From JARRNJ01 sp037385045 (GTDB taxonomy: Bacteria; Pseudomonadota; Gammaproteobacteria; JASBUN01), in assembly GCA_037385045.1 (NCBI GenBank), contig JARRNJ010000021.1, forward strand, positions 1 to 63,688: a stretch of 63,688 bases of DNA, in the 5' to 3' direction. This document shows, in pieces, positions 22,095 to 30,485 of the stretch; positions within the stretch are counted from its first letter, which is position 1; every line of letters begins with the position of its first letter. The notes beneath the pieces are model-generated. The model was not told where the DNA came from. It was given only the letters and a program-made list of their open reading frames with translations, and did no database searches. The position numbers were made by a program, and so were the translations under genes.

Positions 22095-24056
22095 TCAGCG
22101 AGCTTCCAGCGACGGGCGCAAGGCGGCGAACGCCTCCAGCGCATCGGGGTTGGCCAGGGCGTCGACGTTCTTTACCGGGCGCCCGTGGATCACCTCGCGC
22201 ACGGCGAGTTCGGTGATCTTGCCGGACAACGTGCGCGGAATGTCCGGGACCTGCTCGACGCGAGCCGGAACGTGCCGCGGCGTGGTGCTTTGCCGGATCA
22301 CCTCGCGGATGCGCCCGCGCAGTGCATCGTTCAACTCCACGCCCTCGCGCAGGCGCACGAACAGCACGATGCGCTCATCGCCCTGCCACGCCTGACCGAC
22401 GGCGATGGACTCGAGAACCTCATCGATCTGTTCGACCTGGCGATAGATCTCCGCCGTCCCGATGCGCACGCCACCGGGGTTGAGCGTTGCGTCCGAACGC
22501 CCGTAGACGATCACCCCGCCGCGCGGCGTGATCTCGATGAAATCGCCGTGCGTCCACACGCCCGGGTAGCGGGCAAAATAGGCCGCGCGGTACCGGGCGC
22601 CGTCCGCATCGTTCCAGAAGCCGACCGGCATGGACGGAAACGGCGCTTCGCAGACGAGTTCACCGGGCCGGCCGCGCACGGGCTGTCCGTCGGGGCCGTA
22701 GGACTCCACCTTCATGCCCAGACCGCGGCACTGCAGCTCCCCTCGGTACACCGGCAACAACGGATTTCCGAGGGCGAAACAGGAAATGATGTCGGTCCCA
22801 CCGGAAATTGACGACAGCAGTACGTTCTGCTTGATGTCCCGGTAGACGTAATCGAAGCTCTCGGGCGCCAGGGGGGAGCCGGTTGAGAGAATCGTCTTGA
22901 GAGACTGCAGCCGCCGTTTGTCACGCGGCTTGACGCCGGCCTTCTCGATCGCCGCCAGCCATTTTGCACTGGTCCCGAAGACGGTAACGCCGAGCTCGTC
23001 GACCAGGTCCCACAGTGCGTTACCGTCGGGATGAAAGGGCGAACCGTCGTAGAGCACCAGGCAGGCACCTGTGGCAAGGCTCGAAACCGCCCAGTTCCAC
23101 ATCATCCAACCGCAGGTCGTGTAGTAGAAAACGCGGTCGTCACGCTTGACATCGGTATGCAGTACGAGCTCCTTCAGGTGCTGCAACAGCGTGCCCCCGG
23201 CTCCGTGGACGATGCATTTGGGCACGCCGGTAGTGCCCGACGAATACATGATGTACAGCGGATGTGCGAAGGGCAGCGACGCGAAGGCAATTTCCCGGTC
23301 GGCTTCGCCCGCGGTGAAGTCGGCCCAGGACACCGCACGGGGCAGCGCGGCGAGATCGAGGGCGGCGCTCGAATACGGAATCACCACGGTGCGCTCGACG
23401 GACGGTATGGCGTCGAGCATATCGCCCAACTTGGCGAGGCATGAGTGGGTCCTGCCGCCGTAGGGATAGGCGTCGACGGTGATCAGCACCTTGGGCTCGA
23501 TCTGACCAAAGCGGTCCACCACCCCCTGGACGCCGAAATCAGGGGAGGTCGAGGACCAGGTCGCGCCCAATGACGCCGTCGCCAGCATGGCGATCACCGT
23601 CTCCGGCATATTGGGCAGGTAGCCCGCAACCCGGTCTCCGGATCCCACCCCGGCGCACTCGAGCCCCTTCGCGAAACGCGCCACCTCGGCATACAGCTGG
23701 GCATGGCTGAGCTCGCGCGCGTTTCCCCATTCGTTGCGAAACAGGATAGCCGGGCGGTCGTCACGGAACCGCAACAGATTCTCAGCGAAGTTCAGCTGCA
23801 CTCGCGGGAACCACCGCGCACCCGGCATGCGCTCCGCGTCGAGCAGTGCCGGCTCCAGGTCTCCGGAAGCGCGAATGCCACAAAATTCCCATAACAGAGG
23901 CCAGAAACGCTCCGGCTGACGCACGGAGAACTCCCATAGCGGCGCGTAGCGCTGAATGTCGGGGTTACCCACGCGATCCTGTACGAAGCGCACGAAGCGC
24001 GCCATGTTCGAGTTCTCGCAGCGCGCTTCATCGGGTCGCCATACGGGCTGATCCAT
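22095..24056 (-). CDS. aacS: Acetoacetyl-CoA synthetase (acetoacetate-CoA ligase)
   Basis: It activates acetoacetate with ATP and CoA. 653 residues from ATG 24056 (GGAGGGGAGA ribosome site). The family N-terminus is seen in WEFSVRQPERFWPLLWEFCG. The AMP-forming ligase motifs are YIMYSSGTTGVPKCIVH, GWMMWNW, ISGGTDIISCFALGNP, WTHGDFIEI and GRSDATLNPGGVRIGTAEIY; the C-terminal Lys region is RTLSGKITELAVREV. It lies divergently from the thiolase and near a 3-hydroxybutyrate dehydrogenase, consistent with use of ketone bodies or mobilised polyhydroxybutyrate. Confidence 0.95.
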   Translation of the reverse strand: MDQPVWRPDEARCENSNMARFVRFVQDRVGNPDIQRYAPLWEFSVRQPERFWPLLWEFCGIRASGDLEPALLDAERMPGARWFPRVQLNFAENLLRFRDDRPAILFRNEWGNARELSHAQLYAEVARFAKGLECAGVGSGDRVAGYLPNMPETVIAMLATASLGATWSSTSPDFGVQGVVDRFGQIEPKVLITVDAYPYGGRTHSCLAKLGDMLDAIPSVERTVVIPYSSAALDLAALPRAVSWADFTAGEADREIAFASLPFAHPLYIMYSSGTTGVPKCIVHGAGGTLLQHLKELVLHTDVKRDDRVFYYTTCGWMMWNWAVSSLATGACLVLYDGSPFHPDGNALWDLVDELGVTVFGTSAKWLAAIEKAGVKPRDKRRLQSLKTILSTGSPLAPESFDYVYRDIKQNVLLSSISGGTDIISCFALGNPLLPVYRGELQCRGLGMKVESYGPDGQPVRGRPGELVCEAPFPSMPVGFWNDADGARYRAAYFARYPGVWTHGDFIEITPRGGVIVYGRSDATLNPGGVRIGTAEIYRQVEQIDEVLESIAVGQAWQGDERIVLFVRLREGVELNDALRGRIREVIRQSTTPRHVPARVEQVPDIPRTLSGKITELAVREVIHGRPVKNVDALANPDALEAFAALRPSLEAR

Positions 24057-24249
24057 GCGTCTCCCCTCCAACCCTACGGATATTGGTGTTTCAACGCCGT
24101 GCCGATCGCCACGGCGTCGCCACTACAAGTGTAGCGCGCGACCGGCTTGAAAAGCCCTACGGCGCCCGGGCGAACGAAACACGACTGCTCTTTGCACGCC
24201 GTCGTGTCGCGAGGGATAATACGAGGCCCGGCACAGCCTGCAGCGACCC

Positions 24250-25428
24250 ATGTCCGACATCGTCATCGTCTCCGCCAAGCGTACGCCTATCGGCTCCTTC
24301 CTCGGTCAGTTCTCCGGGATATCGGCGCCCTCGCTGGGAGCCGTAGCCATCCGCGCGGCACTGGAGCAGGCGCGGGTCGAAGGTGCCGAGGTTTCGGAAA
24401 TCATGATGGGCTGCGTGCTGCCGGCCAACCTCGGGCAGGCACCGGCACGGCAGGCAGCCATCGCCGGTGGAATTCCGCCCTCGGCCAGTTGCACCACGGT
24501 GAACAAGGTCTGCGGCTCGGGCATGAAGACCATCATGCTCGGCCACGATCTGATCAAGGCGGGCGCGGCGGCGATCACCGTGGCAGGCGGCATGGAGTCC
24601 ATGAGCAATGCACCGCACATGATTCCCAATTCCCGAGGCGGCAACCGCTACGGCAACTTCGAGGTCGTCGACCACATGGCCTGGGACGGGCTGACCAACC
24701 CTTACGACGGCCAGGCGATGGGGCACTTCGGCGAATGCACCGCCGAGCGCTACGGATTCACCCGCGAGCAGCAGGACGCCTTTGCCGTCGAGTCGCTGAC
24801 CCGCGCGCTGGCCGCGCAGGCCGACGGCGGATTCGCGGCCGAAATCGCCCCGGTTCCGGTCACCACCCGCGGCGGCGGGGTCACGTTCGACTGCGACGAG
24901 GAACCGGGCCGCGGCAGCATCGACAAGATTCCCTCCCTGCGCACGGTTTTCCGCCGCGACAACGGCACCATCACCGCCGCATCCTCCTCGGGCATCTCTG
25001 ACGGTGCCGCCGCCGTCGTGCTGATGAGCGCCGCAGAAGCCGAACGACGCGGACTGACGCCGTTGGCACGCGTGGTGGCGCACGCCACGCACGCGCAGGA
25101 ACCTGCCTGGTTCACTACCGCCCCGGTCGGTGCCATCGCCAAGCTGTTGCAGCGCACGGGCTGGCGCGTGGACGACGTGGACCTGTTTGAGATCAACGAG
25201 GCCTTCGCGGTGGTCGCCATGGCCGCCATGCACGATCACGCCATCCCCCACGCCAAGGTCAATGTCCACGGCGGCGCCTGCGCGCTGGGGCATCCCATCG
25301 GCGCCAGCGGCGCACGCATCGTGGTCACTCTGCTGCACGCCCTGACCGCCCGCGCCGCACGCCGGGGCATTGCCACGCTGTGCATTGGCGGCGGCGAAGC
25401 CACTGCCATCGCCCTGGAACGGCTCTAG
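24250..25428 (+). CDS. Acetyl-CoA acetyltransferase (thiolase II, biosynthetic type)
   Basis: It catalyses acetoacetyl-CoA + CoA to 2 acetyl-CoA and the reverse. 392 residues, the standard thiolase length. The acyl-enzyme Cys is in VNKVCGSGMKTIM (about residue 90). The second-site motifs are FEINEAFAVVAMA, GGACALGHPIGASGAR (His) and the final Cys in LCIGGGEATAIALE. The divergent acetoacetyl-CoA synthetase would supply its substrate. phaA or atoB would both be reasonable names. Confidence 0.95.
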   Translation: MSDIVIVSAKRTPIGSFLGQFSGISAPSLGAVAIRAALEQARVEGAEVSEIMMGCVLPANLGQAPARQAAIAGGIPPSASCTTVNKVCGSGMKTIMLGHDLIKAGAAAITVAGGMESMSNAPHMIPNSRGGNRYGNFEVVDHMAWDGLTNPYDGQAMGHFGECTAERYGFTREQQDAFAVESLTRALAAQADGGFAAEIAPVPVTTRGGGVTFDCDEEPGRGSIDKIPSLRTVFRRDNGTITAASSSGISDGAAAVVLMSAAEAERRGLTPLARVVAHATHAQEPAWFTTAPVGAIAKLLQRTGWRVDDVDLFEINEAFAVVAMAAMHDHAIPHAKVNVHGGACALGHPIGASGARIVVTLLHALTARAARRGIATLCIGGGEATAIALERL

Positions 25429-25434
25429 GAACCG

Positions 25435-26217
25435 CTACTGCATGTACCAGCCGTGGCTGACCACCACGGACTGGCCGGTCAGGGCGGCCGAGGGAAAGGC
25501 ACACAGGAACAGCACTGTCTGCGCCACGTCATCGATGGTGGTGAATATGCCGTCCACCGTTCCGCCGAGCATTACGCGCCGCACGACCTCCTCCTCGCTG
25601 ATCCCCAGGACCTTGGCCTGCTCCGGGATCTGCTTTTCCACCAGCGGGGTGCTGACGAAGCCGGGGCAGACGACGTGCGAACGCACGTTGTGAGCCGCGC
25701 CCTCCTTGGCCAGCACCCGGGCGAGCCCCAACAGCCCGTGCTTGGCCGTCACGTAAGCCGATTTCAGCGCCGACGCCTCATGGGAGTGCACCGAGCCCAT
25801 GTAGATCACCGTTCCACCGTGATCGTCGCGGTACATGTGGCGCAAGGCCGCCTTGGTGGTCAGAAAGGCGCCGTCCAGGTGAATCGCCAGCAGGCGCCGC
25901 CAGTCGGCGAATGCGAAATCCTCGATCGGATCGACGACCTGGATACCCGCATTGGAGATCAGGATATCGACGCCCCCGAATGCCTCGGCCACCCGCGCCG
26001 TGCCCTCAACCACCGAATCCTCGCTGGTGACGTCCATGGGCACGGCCAGGGCGCTGCCGCCGCCCGCCACGATCTGCTGCACCGCCGCCTGCGCACCCGC
26101 CGCGTCGATGTCCGCCACTGCCACTGCCGCGCCCTCACGCGCCAGCAATTCGGCAACGCCGCGGCCGATGCCGCTGGCCGCGCCCGTCACAATCGCCGTC
26201 TTTCCGCTGAGCTTCAT
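25435..26217 (-). CDS. bdhA: 3-hydroxybutyrate dehydrogenase (SDR family)
   Basis: NAD-dependent oxidation of D-3-hydroxybutyrate to acetoacetate. 260 residues from ATG 26217 (MKLSGKTAIVTGAASGIGRG), with GGAG before the start. The Rossmann TGxxxGIG motif, NAG (ILISNAGIQVVDPIEDF), the catalytic Ser in MGSVHSHEAS and the YxxxK (SAYVTAKHGLLGL) are all present. The substrate-binding lid region VCPGFVSTPLVEKQIPEQ and its Gln are typical of BdhA. It converges with the thiolase; the stops are 6 bp apart with no terminator between. Confidence 0.93.
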   Translation of the reverse strand: MKLSGKTAIVTGAASGIGRGVAELLAREGAAVAVADIDAAGAQAAVQQIVAGGGSALAVPMDVTSEDSVVEGTARVAEAFGGVDILISNAGIQVVDPIEDFAFADWRRLLAIHLDGAFLTTKAALRHMYRDDHGGTVIYMGSVHSHEASALKSAYVTAKHGLLGLARVLAKEGAAHNVRSHVVCPGFVSTPLVEKQIPEQAKVLGISEEEVVRRVMLGGTVDGIFTTIDDVAQTVLFLCAFPSAALTGQSVVVSHGWYMQ

Positions 26218-26674
26218 TGGTGTCTCCTCGCCGGTTAACCCGCGTTGCGAGCCCTGGGCGCATGGTAGCAAACCGCACCCGCGTCACCAGGCAGAGACCT
26301 CCATATACCCGTTCTGCAAAGCGAACGCCAACGCCTGTTCGTGGGTCAGGAAACGGACGATCGCGCCCACCGCTGCGTTGCCGGGCACCGTCGGGCACCA
26401 CCGCGCAGTCCGGCGGGCTCCGGAAGTCGAAAGAACCGCTCCCGGTCCATCGGCAGCGCTGCGGCGGTGATTGGCACAAAAGGAAAGCGCCGAAGGCGGC
26501 ATCGAAACGAACGCAAACAACCGACTGTGCCCCGGCACGAGTCAACCGGCGAGCGCTCACCCTGGCCTGAAACACTTCGATTGTGTAGTATCGGCGTGGT
26601 TCAGCCGTGCCCGCGGGCCGGCCGACCATTCCATTTCCACGGCCCGTGCCACACGGGGAACCCCTCCCCGCACC
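26218..26674. other. Intergenic region without a recognised gene
   Basis: About 460 bp between the 3-hydroxybutyrate dehydrogenase start and tRNA-Arg. The open frames on both strands lack family features and are ordinary for high-GC DNA. It must hold the promoters of bdhA and of the tRNA; I cannot place either with confidence. Confidence 0.5.
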
Positions 26675-26751
26675 GCCCCGGTAGCTCAGCTGGATAGAGC
26701 AACCCCCTCCTAAGGGGTAGGTCGCAGGTTCGACTCCTGCCCGGGGCGCCA
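26675..26751 (+). tRNA. tRNA-Arg (anticodon CCT)
   Basis: A 77-nt cloverleaf. The acceptor GCCCCGG/CCGGGGC pairs perfectly and is followed by GCCA. The D-arm is GCTCAGCTGGATAGAGC. The anticodon stem ACCCC/GGGGT encloses loop CTCCTAA, giving anticodon CCT (codon AGG, Arg). The T-arm is GCAGG-TTCGACT-CCTGC. No integrase gene or duplicated tRNA end is seen nearby. Confidence 0.96.
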
Positions 26752-27114
26752 TTCATCCATTTAAGGACCACAGAAGCCCCGTGGATCCCGTTCCCGCTTG
26801 CGAAGACGCCCGGTGATGCGGCCGCTGGTTCAGCGCGCGAGGCGCTGCCGCTGAACAGGTTGTTCACTGGACAATTCACCGGACCCTTGCTCAGTACGAG
26901 CGGTCACCGGCCCAGCGTGGCCGGTGACCCGGACGGCCCAATCGGGTTGCGCTGCGGCTCGCGAAGCACAACCCGCACCCGAGGCAACGCAGCCCGGATC
27001 GAGGCCAACGGCGGGGATCGGGGTCGGTTGCGCCCCCGCACGGTGGATGCAGTGCCGAAGCCCTGTCGCCCTCCCGCCAGGCCGAGCGGGCGCGGCGCAG
27101 AGCGCCTGTGGGTT
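26752..27114. other. Intergenic region without a recognised gene
   Basis: About 360 bp between tRNA-Arg and the end of the copper chaperone gene. No supported coding region, no strong terminator hairpin and no repeat seen. Confidence 0.5.
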
Positions 27115-27606
27115 TCAGCGGTGCATGGCCCCGCCCATGCCCTTGCCCATCGACATGCTGTCCGCGATGGTACGCACAGGCGCCTTGATCTGCTTTTCAC
27201 TGCCGTCGGCAAACTTCAGAGTGAGGGCTACCGTGTCGCCCACGCGCAGCGGCCGCGTGAGGTTGATCAGCATGATATGCAGGCCGCCCGGCTTGAGTTC
27301 GGTGCTGCTTTTCGCCGCCACGTCGATACGAGGGATACGGCGCATTTGCATCATGCCATTCACCATGGTGTGGGTGTGCAACTCGACCACCTTGGCCACG
27401 CGGCTGGCGGCGGCGACCACGGCGTGATCGGCGTCACCGGTATTGCGCAGGGTCATGAAGGCGGCGCTGTTGGGCTGCCCGGGAGGAACGGCTCGGACGT
27501 AGGCGCCGTCGACGGCAACCTGGCCGGCGGCGCTGCCGGCGGCCAGGGCGCCCGCGGAAACGGTCAGCAGCACGCCGAGGCCGAGGATACGAATGAAGTT
27601 GCGCAT
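27115..27606 (-). CDS. Periplasmic copper chaperone PCu(A)C
   Basis: It delivers Cu(I) to the CuA site of cytochrome c oxidase or to Sco. 163 residues from ATG 27606. The signal peptide (FIRILGLGVLLTVSAGALAA) is followed by VDGAYVRAVPPGQPNSAAFM. Copper ligands of the H(M)xnMxnHxM type are visible in VELHTHTMVNGMMQMRRIP and GGLHIMLINL. The C-terminus has an extra Met/His tail (SMSMGKGMGGAMHR) that could add metal sites. It lies downstream of sco on the same strand. Confidence 0.93.
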   Translation of the reverse strand: MRNFIRILGLGVLLTVSAGALAAGSAAGQVAVDGAYVRAVPPGQPNSAAFMTLRNTGDADHAVVAAASRVAKVVELHTHTMVNGMMQMRRIPRIDVAAKSSTELKPGGLHIMLINLTRPLRVGDTVALTLKFADGSEKQIKAPVRTIADSMSMGKGMGGAMHR

Positions 27607-27907
27607 GATGTTCTCCTGTCTGAGGTGAAATGTGGTTGGAATAGTCAGAGCCTGTTCACGCTGTCGAAGCATCTGCTGCCGGCGCGGCGTTTTGTGTCCC
27701 GCAAGGCGCCATGAGCGCGCTGTAGCCCGGCAACACAGGCGAGCAGCAATACCGCGGAAGGCGAAACGCGGCCCGGCGGGTTGCGCCCGAGAAACTGTGA
27801 TTCGGTGCTGCCCGTCGCTCGCTTGGCGTGGTCAAGCCACGCTCCTCGCGCCTTGATTGACGGCTTCTCAGGCCCAACGGTGGGCGCGTCGGTCGCGTAA
27901 ACACGCC
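27607..27907. other. Spacer between the PCu(A)C and Sco genes
   Basis: About 300 bp. No coding region is supported. The length suggests that the PCu(A)C gene has its own promoter and is not simply cotranscribed with sco, but no clear -35/-10 pair is visible. Confidence 0.4.
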
Positions 27908-28516
27908 TTAGTTCTCCGCCAGCAGTTTGCGCAGCTCAGCCGCGATCTGGCCCGGCGTGGTGCCGTGGGGCAGGTTGGCGCGCAGCTTGCCGTGACGGTC
28001 GATGGCGTAGATAAAGGCGGAGTGGTCAATGGTGTAACCCAGAGCCGACGACGGTTCTTTTACCACCCGGTATACCGCGCCGTATTTTTTGGCCACCGCC
28101 GCCACCTGCGCCGGGGTGCCGGTAACGCCCTTGATGTGCGGATCAAAATAGCCGGCGTATTCCGCCAGGCGTTTGAGGGTGTCGTGCTGCGGGTCGACGC
28201 TGACGAAGATACCGGCCACCTGGTCGCGCTCGGCCGGCGTCAGCTCCTGGTAAGCGGCTTTGATCGTGGCCAGCGTGGTCGGACAGATGTCGGGGCACAT
28301 GGTGTAGCCGAAATAGAGCAGCACCACCTTGCCCCTGTCGTCGGCCAGGGAAACCGGTCCATGGAGCGAATTCAACGTGAAGTCGCCGCCCCGGGGTTGG
28401 GCCGGTGCCTCCAGGGTGGCGTGGCCACTGCCAACCGGCGGCCGCCAGAACAACGCCAGCCAAACACCGGCTCCGGCAAGAATGACGATCACAGCCAAGG
28501 GGACAAGACGTTTCAT
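27908..28516 (-). CDS. Sco1/SenC-family copper chaperone/thiol oxidoreductase
   Basis: It inserts copper into, or reduces the cysteines of, the CuA site of cytochrome oxidase. 202 residues from ATG 28516. A single N-terminal anchor (LVPLAVIVILAGAGVWLALFW) precedes the thioredoxin-fold domain. The CxxxC is in GYTMCPDICPTTLATI and the third ligand His is in YTIDHSAFIYAI; all copper ligands are intact. It follows the FixH-like gene by 37 bp. Confidence 0.95.
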   Translation of the reverse strand: MKRLVPLAVIVILAGAGVWLALFWRPPVGSGHATLEAPAQPRGGDFTLNSLHGPVSLADDRGKVVLLYFGYTMCPDICPTTLATIKAAYQELTPAERDQVAGIFVSVDPQHDTLKRLAEYAGYFDPHIKGVTGTPAQVAAVAKKYGAVYRVVKEPSSALGYTIDHSAFIYAIDRHGKLRANLPHGTTPGQIAAELRKLLAEN

Positions 28517-28553
28517 CGGGCAACCTCTCGGCGCACTGCGCCAGTGCGCATGG

Positions 28554-29021
28554 TCACGGCCGTACCGTGGCAAAACGGAAGGGAAAAGCGAGCACGCCGT
28601 CGGCGCTCTGCACCAACACCGCGGCGCGCCACTCCATGCGCGAGCGGGTGCACACGGGCAGGATCGCCTGCCCGGCGTAGGCCGCCCCGTCGGGTTTGAG
28701 CACGAAGCGGTTGAAACCCATCTCCATGTTCACACCGGTGAAGTCGATTACCACGCGGCTGACCCGGAGACCGACAAGCCGGACGTGGACACGCATCGGC
28801 TGGAGTGCGACCACCGGACGCGGCGAAAGGGTGAGGATGACGCCGCGTCCGTCTGCCAGCCGCGCGGCGCAGGGCCCGGCCTGAAGATCGCAGTTTGGCG
28901 TCGTTGCGGTGACCGTGGCTCGGGGCTGAAGCAGCCCCCTGGCCTTCCAGCCGGCGGTTCCGAGCACGACCAGCGCCAGCAACAGGGCCAACGGCCAGAG
29001 CAGATTCTGCAAGTGCTTCAA
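28554..29021 (-). CDS. Membrane-anchored FixH/YtkA-like protein upstream of sco
   Basis: 155 residues. One N-terminal membrane segment (LLWPLALLLALVVLGTAGW) is followed by a periplasmic beta-rich domain with VVIDFTGVNMEMGFNRFVL, then a Cys/Arg/Met motif LPVCTRSRMEWRAAVLV. Met and Cys are conspicuous and could bind copper. Proteins of this kind recur beside sco genes, with a presumed role in oxidase maturation. No precise function is assigned. First gene of the copper set. Confidence 0.7.
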   Translation of the reverse strand: MKHLQNLLWPLALLLALVVLGTAGWKARGLLQPRATVTATTPNCDLQAGPCAARLADGRGVILTLSPRPVVALQPMRVHVRLVGLRVSRVVIDFTGVNMEMGFNRFVLKPDGAAYAGQAILPVCTRSRMEWRAAVLVQSADGVLAFPFRFATVRP

Positions 29022-29130
29022 ATCGCCTCTCCCCGTGGCTTGCCGGGCAGCGTGAACCGGCGGCGTACGTGCCGCCGGGTTGGACGGTGGTCGGACGGGA
29101 TCGAAACTGCGCGGTCTGCCAGGGCATGGT

Positions 29131-29343
29131 TCAGAACTTCACCGCCCCCTGTAGTCCAGCCACTGACGCCGGACCCGCCGACGCAGGCGAACATAGGCTG
29201 GAGAGGAATATCCGGCCGGTTCTCCGGTCGCGCCGGATCACCGGATCGCGGTCACCGCCGCCGAACCGGCCGCTGCCGACACCGCTGTCGGCGGCGAACA
29301 GTGCCGGGACCGCGACGCCGACTGCGAAAGAACGGTATGACAT
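29131..29343 (-). pseudogene. Short signal-peptide-like frame, possible gene remnant
   Basis: ATG 29343 has GGAG 5 nt upstream and opens a 70-codon frame. It begins like a signal peptide (MSYRSFAVGVAVPALFAA) and ends GLQGAVKF, a terminal-Phe pattern like the last strand of an outer-membrane barrel. The middle is Gly/Arg-rich and unlike any family I know. It may be what is left of a deleted outer-membrane protein gene, or a chance frame. Confidence 0.2.
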
Positions 29344-29810
29344 CAAAGCTCCAGCATGGTTGGACAACGATCCGCGGGAACGGGGCAATTGTCGTGCCAG
29401 TCGACCAAGTGGCTGTTTCGCAAGTGATCTGCGCCCGCAGCAGGCCCCCCGGGTACCGCGAAATCACGCACCCGTTGCGCCATTTGCCACACTGGCGGTC
29501 TCGCCGGGCCACGGGCGTTCGGGCCGCCGCGCCGGGCCGAACAGCGGCCTGCCGGCGCCAGCCGCCTGGTCTTCGTGCGTGCCGTGCAGTGTGCCCGGTC
29601 CGTGCTGAGGTCCAAGCCCGATCCGACGACCTGCACATTGCGCCGGCATCCGGGATACTGAGGCAGGACGGGTGGGCGCTGGCGCCCCTGTGGAACACGT
29701 GGACCGGCAACGGCAAAGGTACCCTTTCGGGGACAAGAACCCTTTCGGTTAGGGGCCGTTCGACTTGTCCGCACTGCGCACTCGGCGAACGCCGCGTCGG
29801 TTCCCTTCGC

Positions 29811-29899
29811 GCGTGGCCCGCGCGCGAGCGCGGTGGATTAGTCGCGAATCTTACCGACAGCCGAGAGCGTCGCGTGGCCCGCGCGCGAGCGCGGTGGAT
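29811..29899. repeat. 28-bp direct repeat pair
   Basis: The 28-bp sequence at 29811-29838 (ending GCGCGGTGGAT) recurs identically at 29872-29899, with 61 bp between starts. The second copy runs into the inverted REP-like unit that begins at 29893. Confidence 0.7.
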
Positions 29900-29917
29900 G
29901 CGCATCGCTTGTCCACC
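29893..29917 (-). repeat. REP-like unit in inverse orientation
   Basis: GGTGGAT-N12-TCCACC is the reverse-complement form of the palindromic core that is repeated in tandem just downstream, with small differences in the loop. Confidence 0.65.
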
Positions 29918-29943
29918 GTGCCGGCATGAGTGAAGAGCGCGCA

Positions 29944-30115
29944 GCGTCCTCGTAGGGTGGATAAGCGAAGCGCATCCACCACCCAGGCGTCCTCGTAGGG
30001 TGGATAAGCGAAGCGCATCCACCACCCAGGCGTCCTCGTAGGGTGGACAAGCGAAGCGCATCCACCACCCAGGCGTCCTCGTAGGGTGGATAAGCGAAGC
30101 GCATCCACCACCCAA
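29944..30115 (+). repeat. Tandem array of four 43-bp REP-like palindromic units
   Basis: Four head-to-tail units at 29944-29986, 29987-30029, 30030-30072 and 30073-30115. They are almost identical: unit 3 has GGACAAG for GGATAAG, and the last base of unit 4 differs. Each unit holds an inverted repeat, GGTGGAT and ATCCACC separated by 11 nt. Palindromes of this kind are common extragenic repeats in proteobacteria. There are no spacers, so this is not a CRISPR array. Confidence 0.9.
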
Positions 30116-30485
30116 GAGATCGGGGCAAGAGCAAGCACCTGCGGACCTGGACCGGCACGACCGTCGCTTTGCACCCGTCAATCCGGCCCGGCAAAATGCT
30201 CTCCGTGGACACGCCTCAGTGCAACGCAGCTGTTCGGCTTCTCCTGCCAGCGACTCGTCAGTCACTTCGACTGCATCTTTTCCTGCGACACTGAAGCATT
30301 GGCGCGCCCTCCGCCCGCGCCGACGGGCCTCGGCCGACGCGGACACCGGTCGCGGCTGCTATACTTGGCGAAATTCATCGTCTCTTCGCAAACGCGAATT
30401 GATCGAAGCCTTGCCGCGCCAAACGCTAGGCAGCGACTTATCTGCCTGCGCTGCAACCGGGAACCAGGCGTCAGCCCCATCTTCC

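Larger units (their letters stand above)
29022..30485. other. Long gene-poor interval with REP-like repeats
   Basis: Nearly 1.5 kb without a convincing gene. Large frames on both strands here are antisense to each other and low complexity; where they cross the repeats they give repeated Trp-Trp-Met-Arg-Phe peptides. Contents seen: a 70-codon frame (29131-29343), a duplicated 28-bp sequence (29811-29838 and 29872-29899), one inverted and four tandem REP-like units (29893-30115), and the upstream region of the porin gene. Confidence 0.6.

Noticed and set aside
29944..30115. CRISPR array
   Set aside because: Units are directly contiguous with no unique spacers, and no cas gene is near; a REP-type tandem array explains it.
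29252..30346. A 364-codon minus-strand protein with repeated Trp-Trp-Met-Arg-Phe segments
   Set aside because: The peptide repeats are translations of the REP-like units; the rest is low complexity and overlaps frames in other phases.
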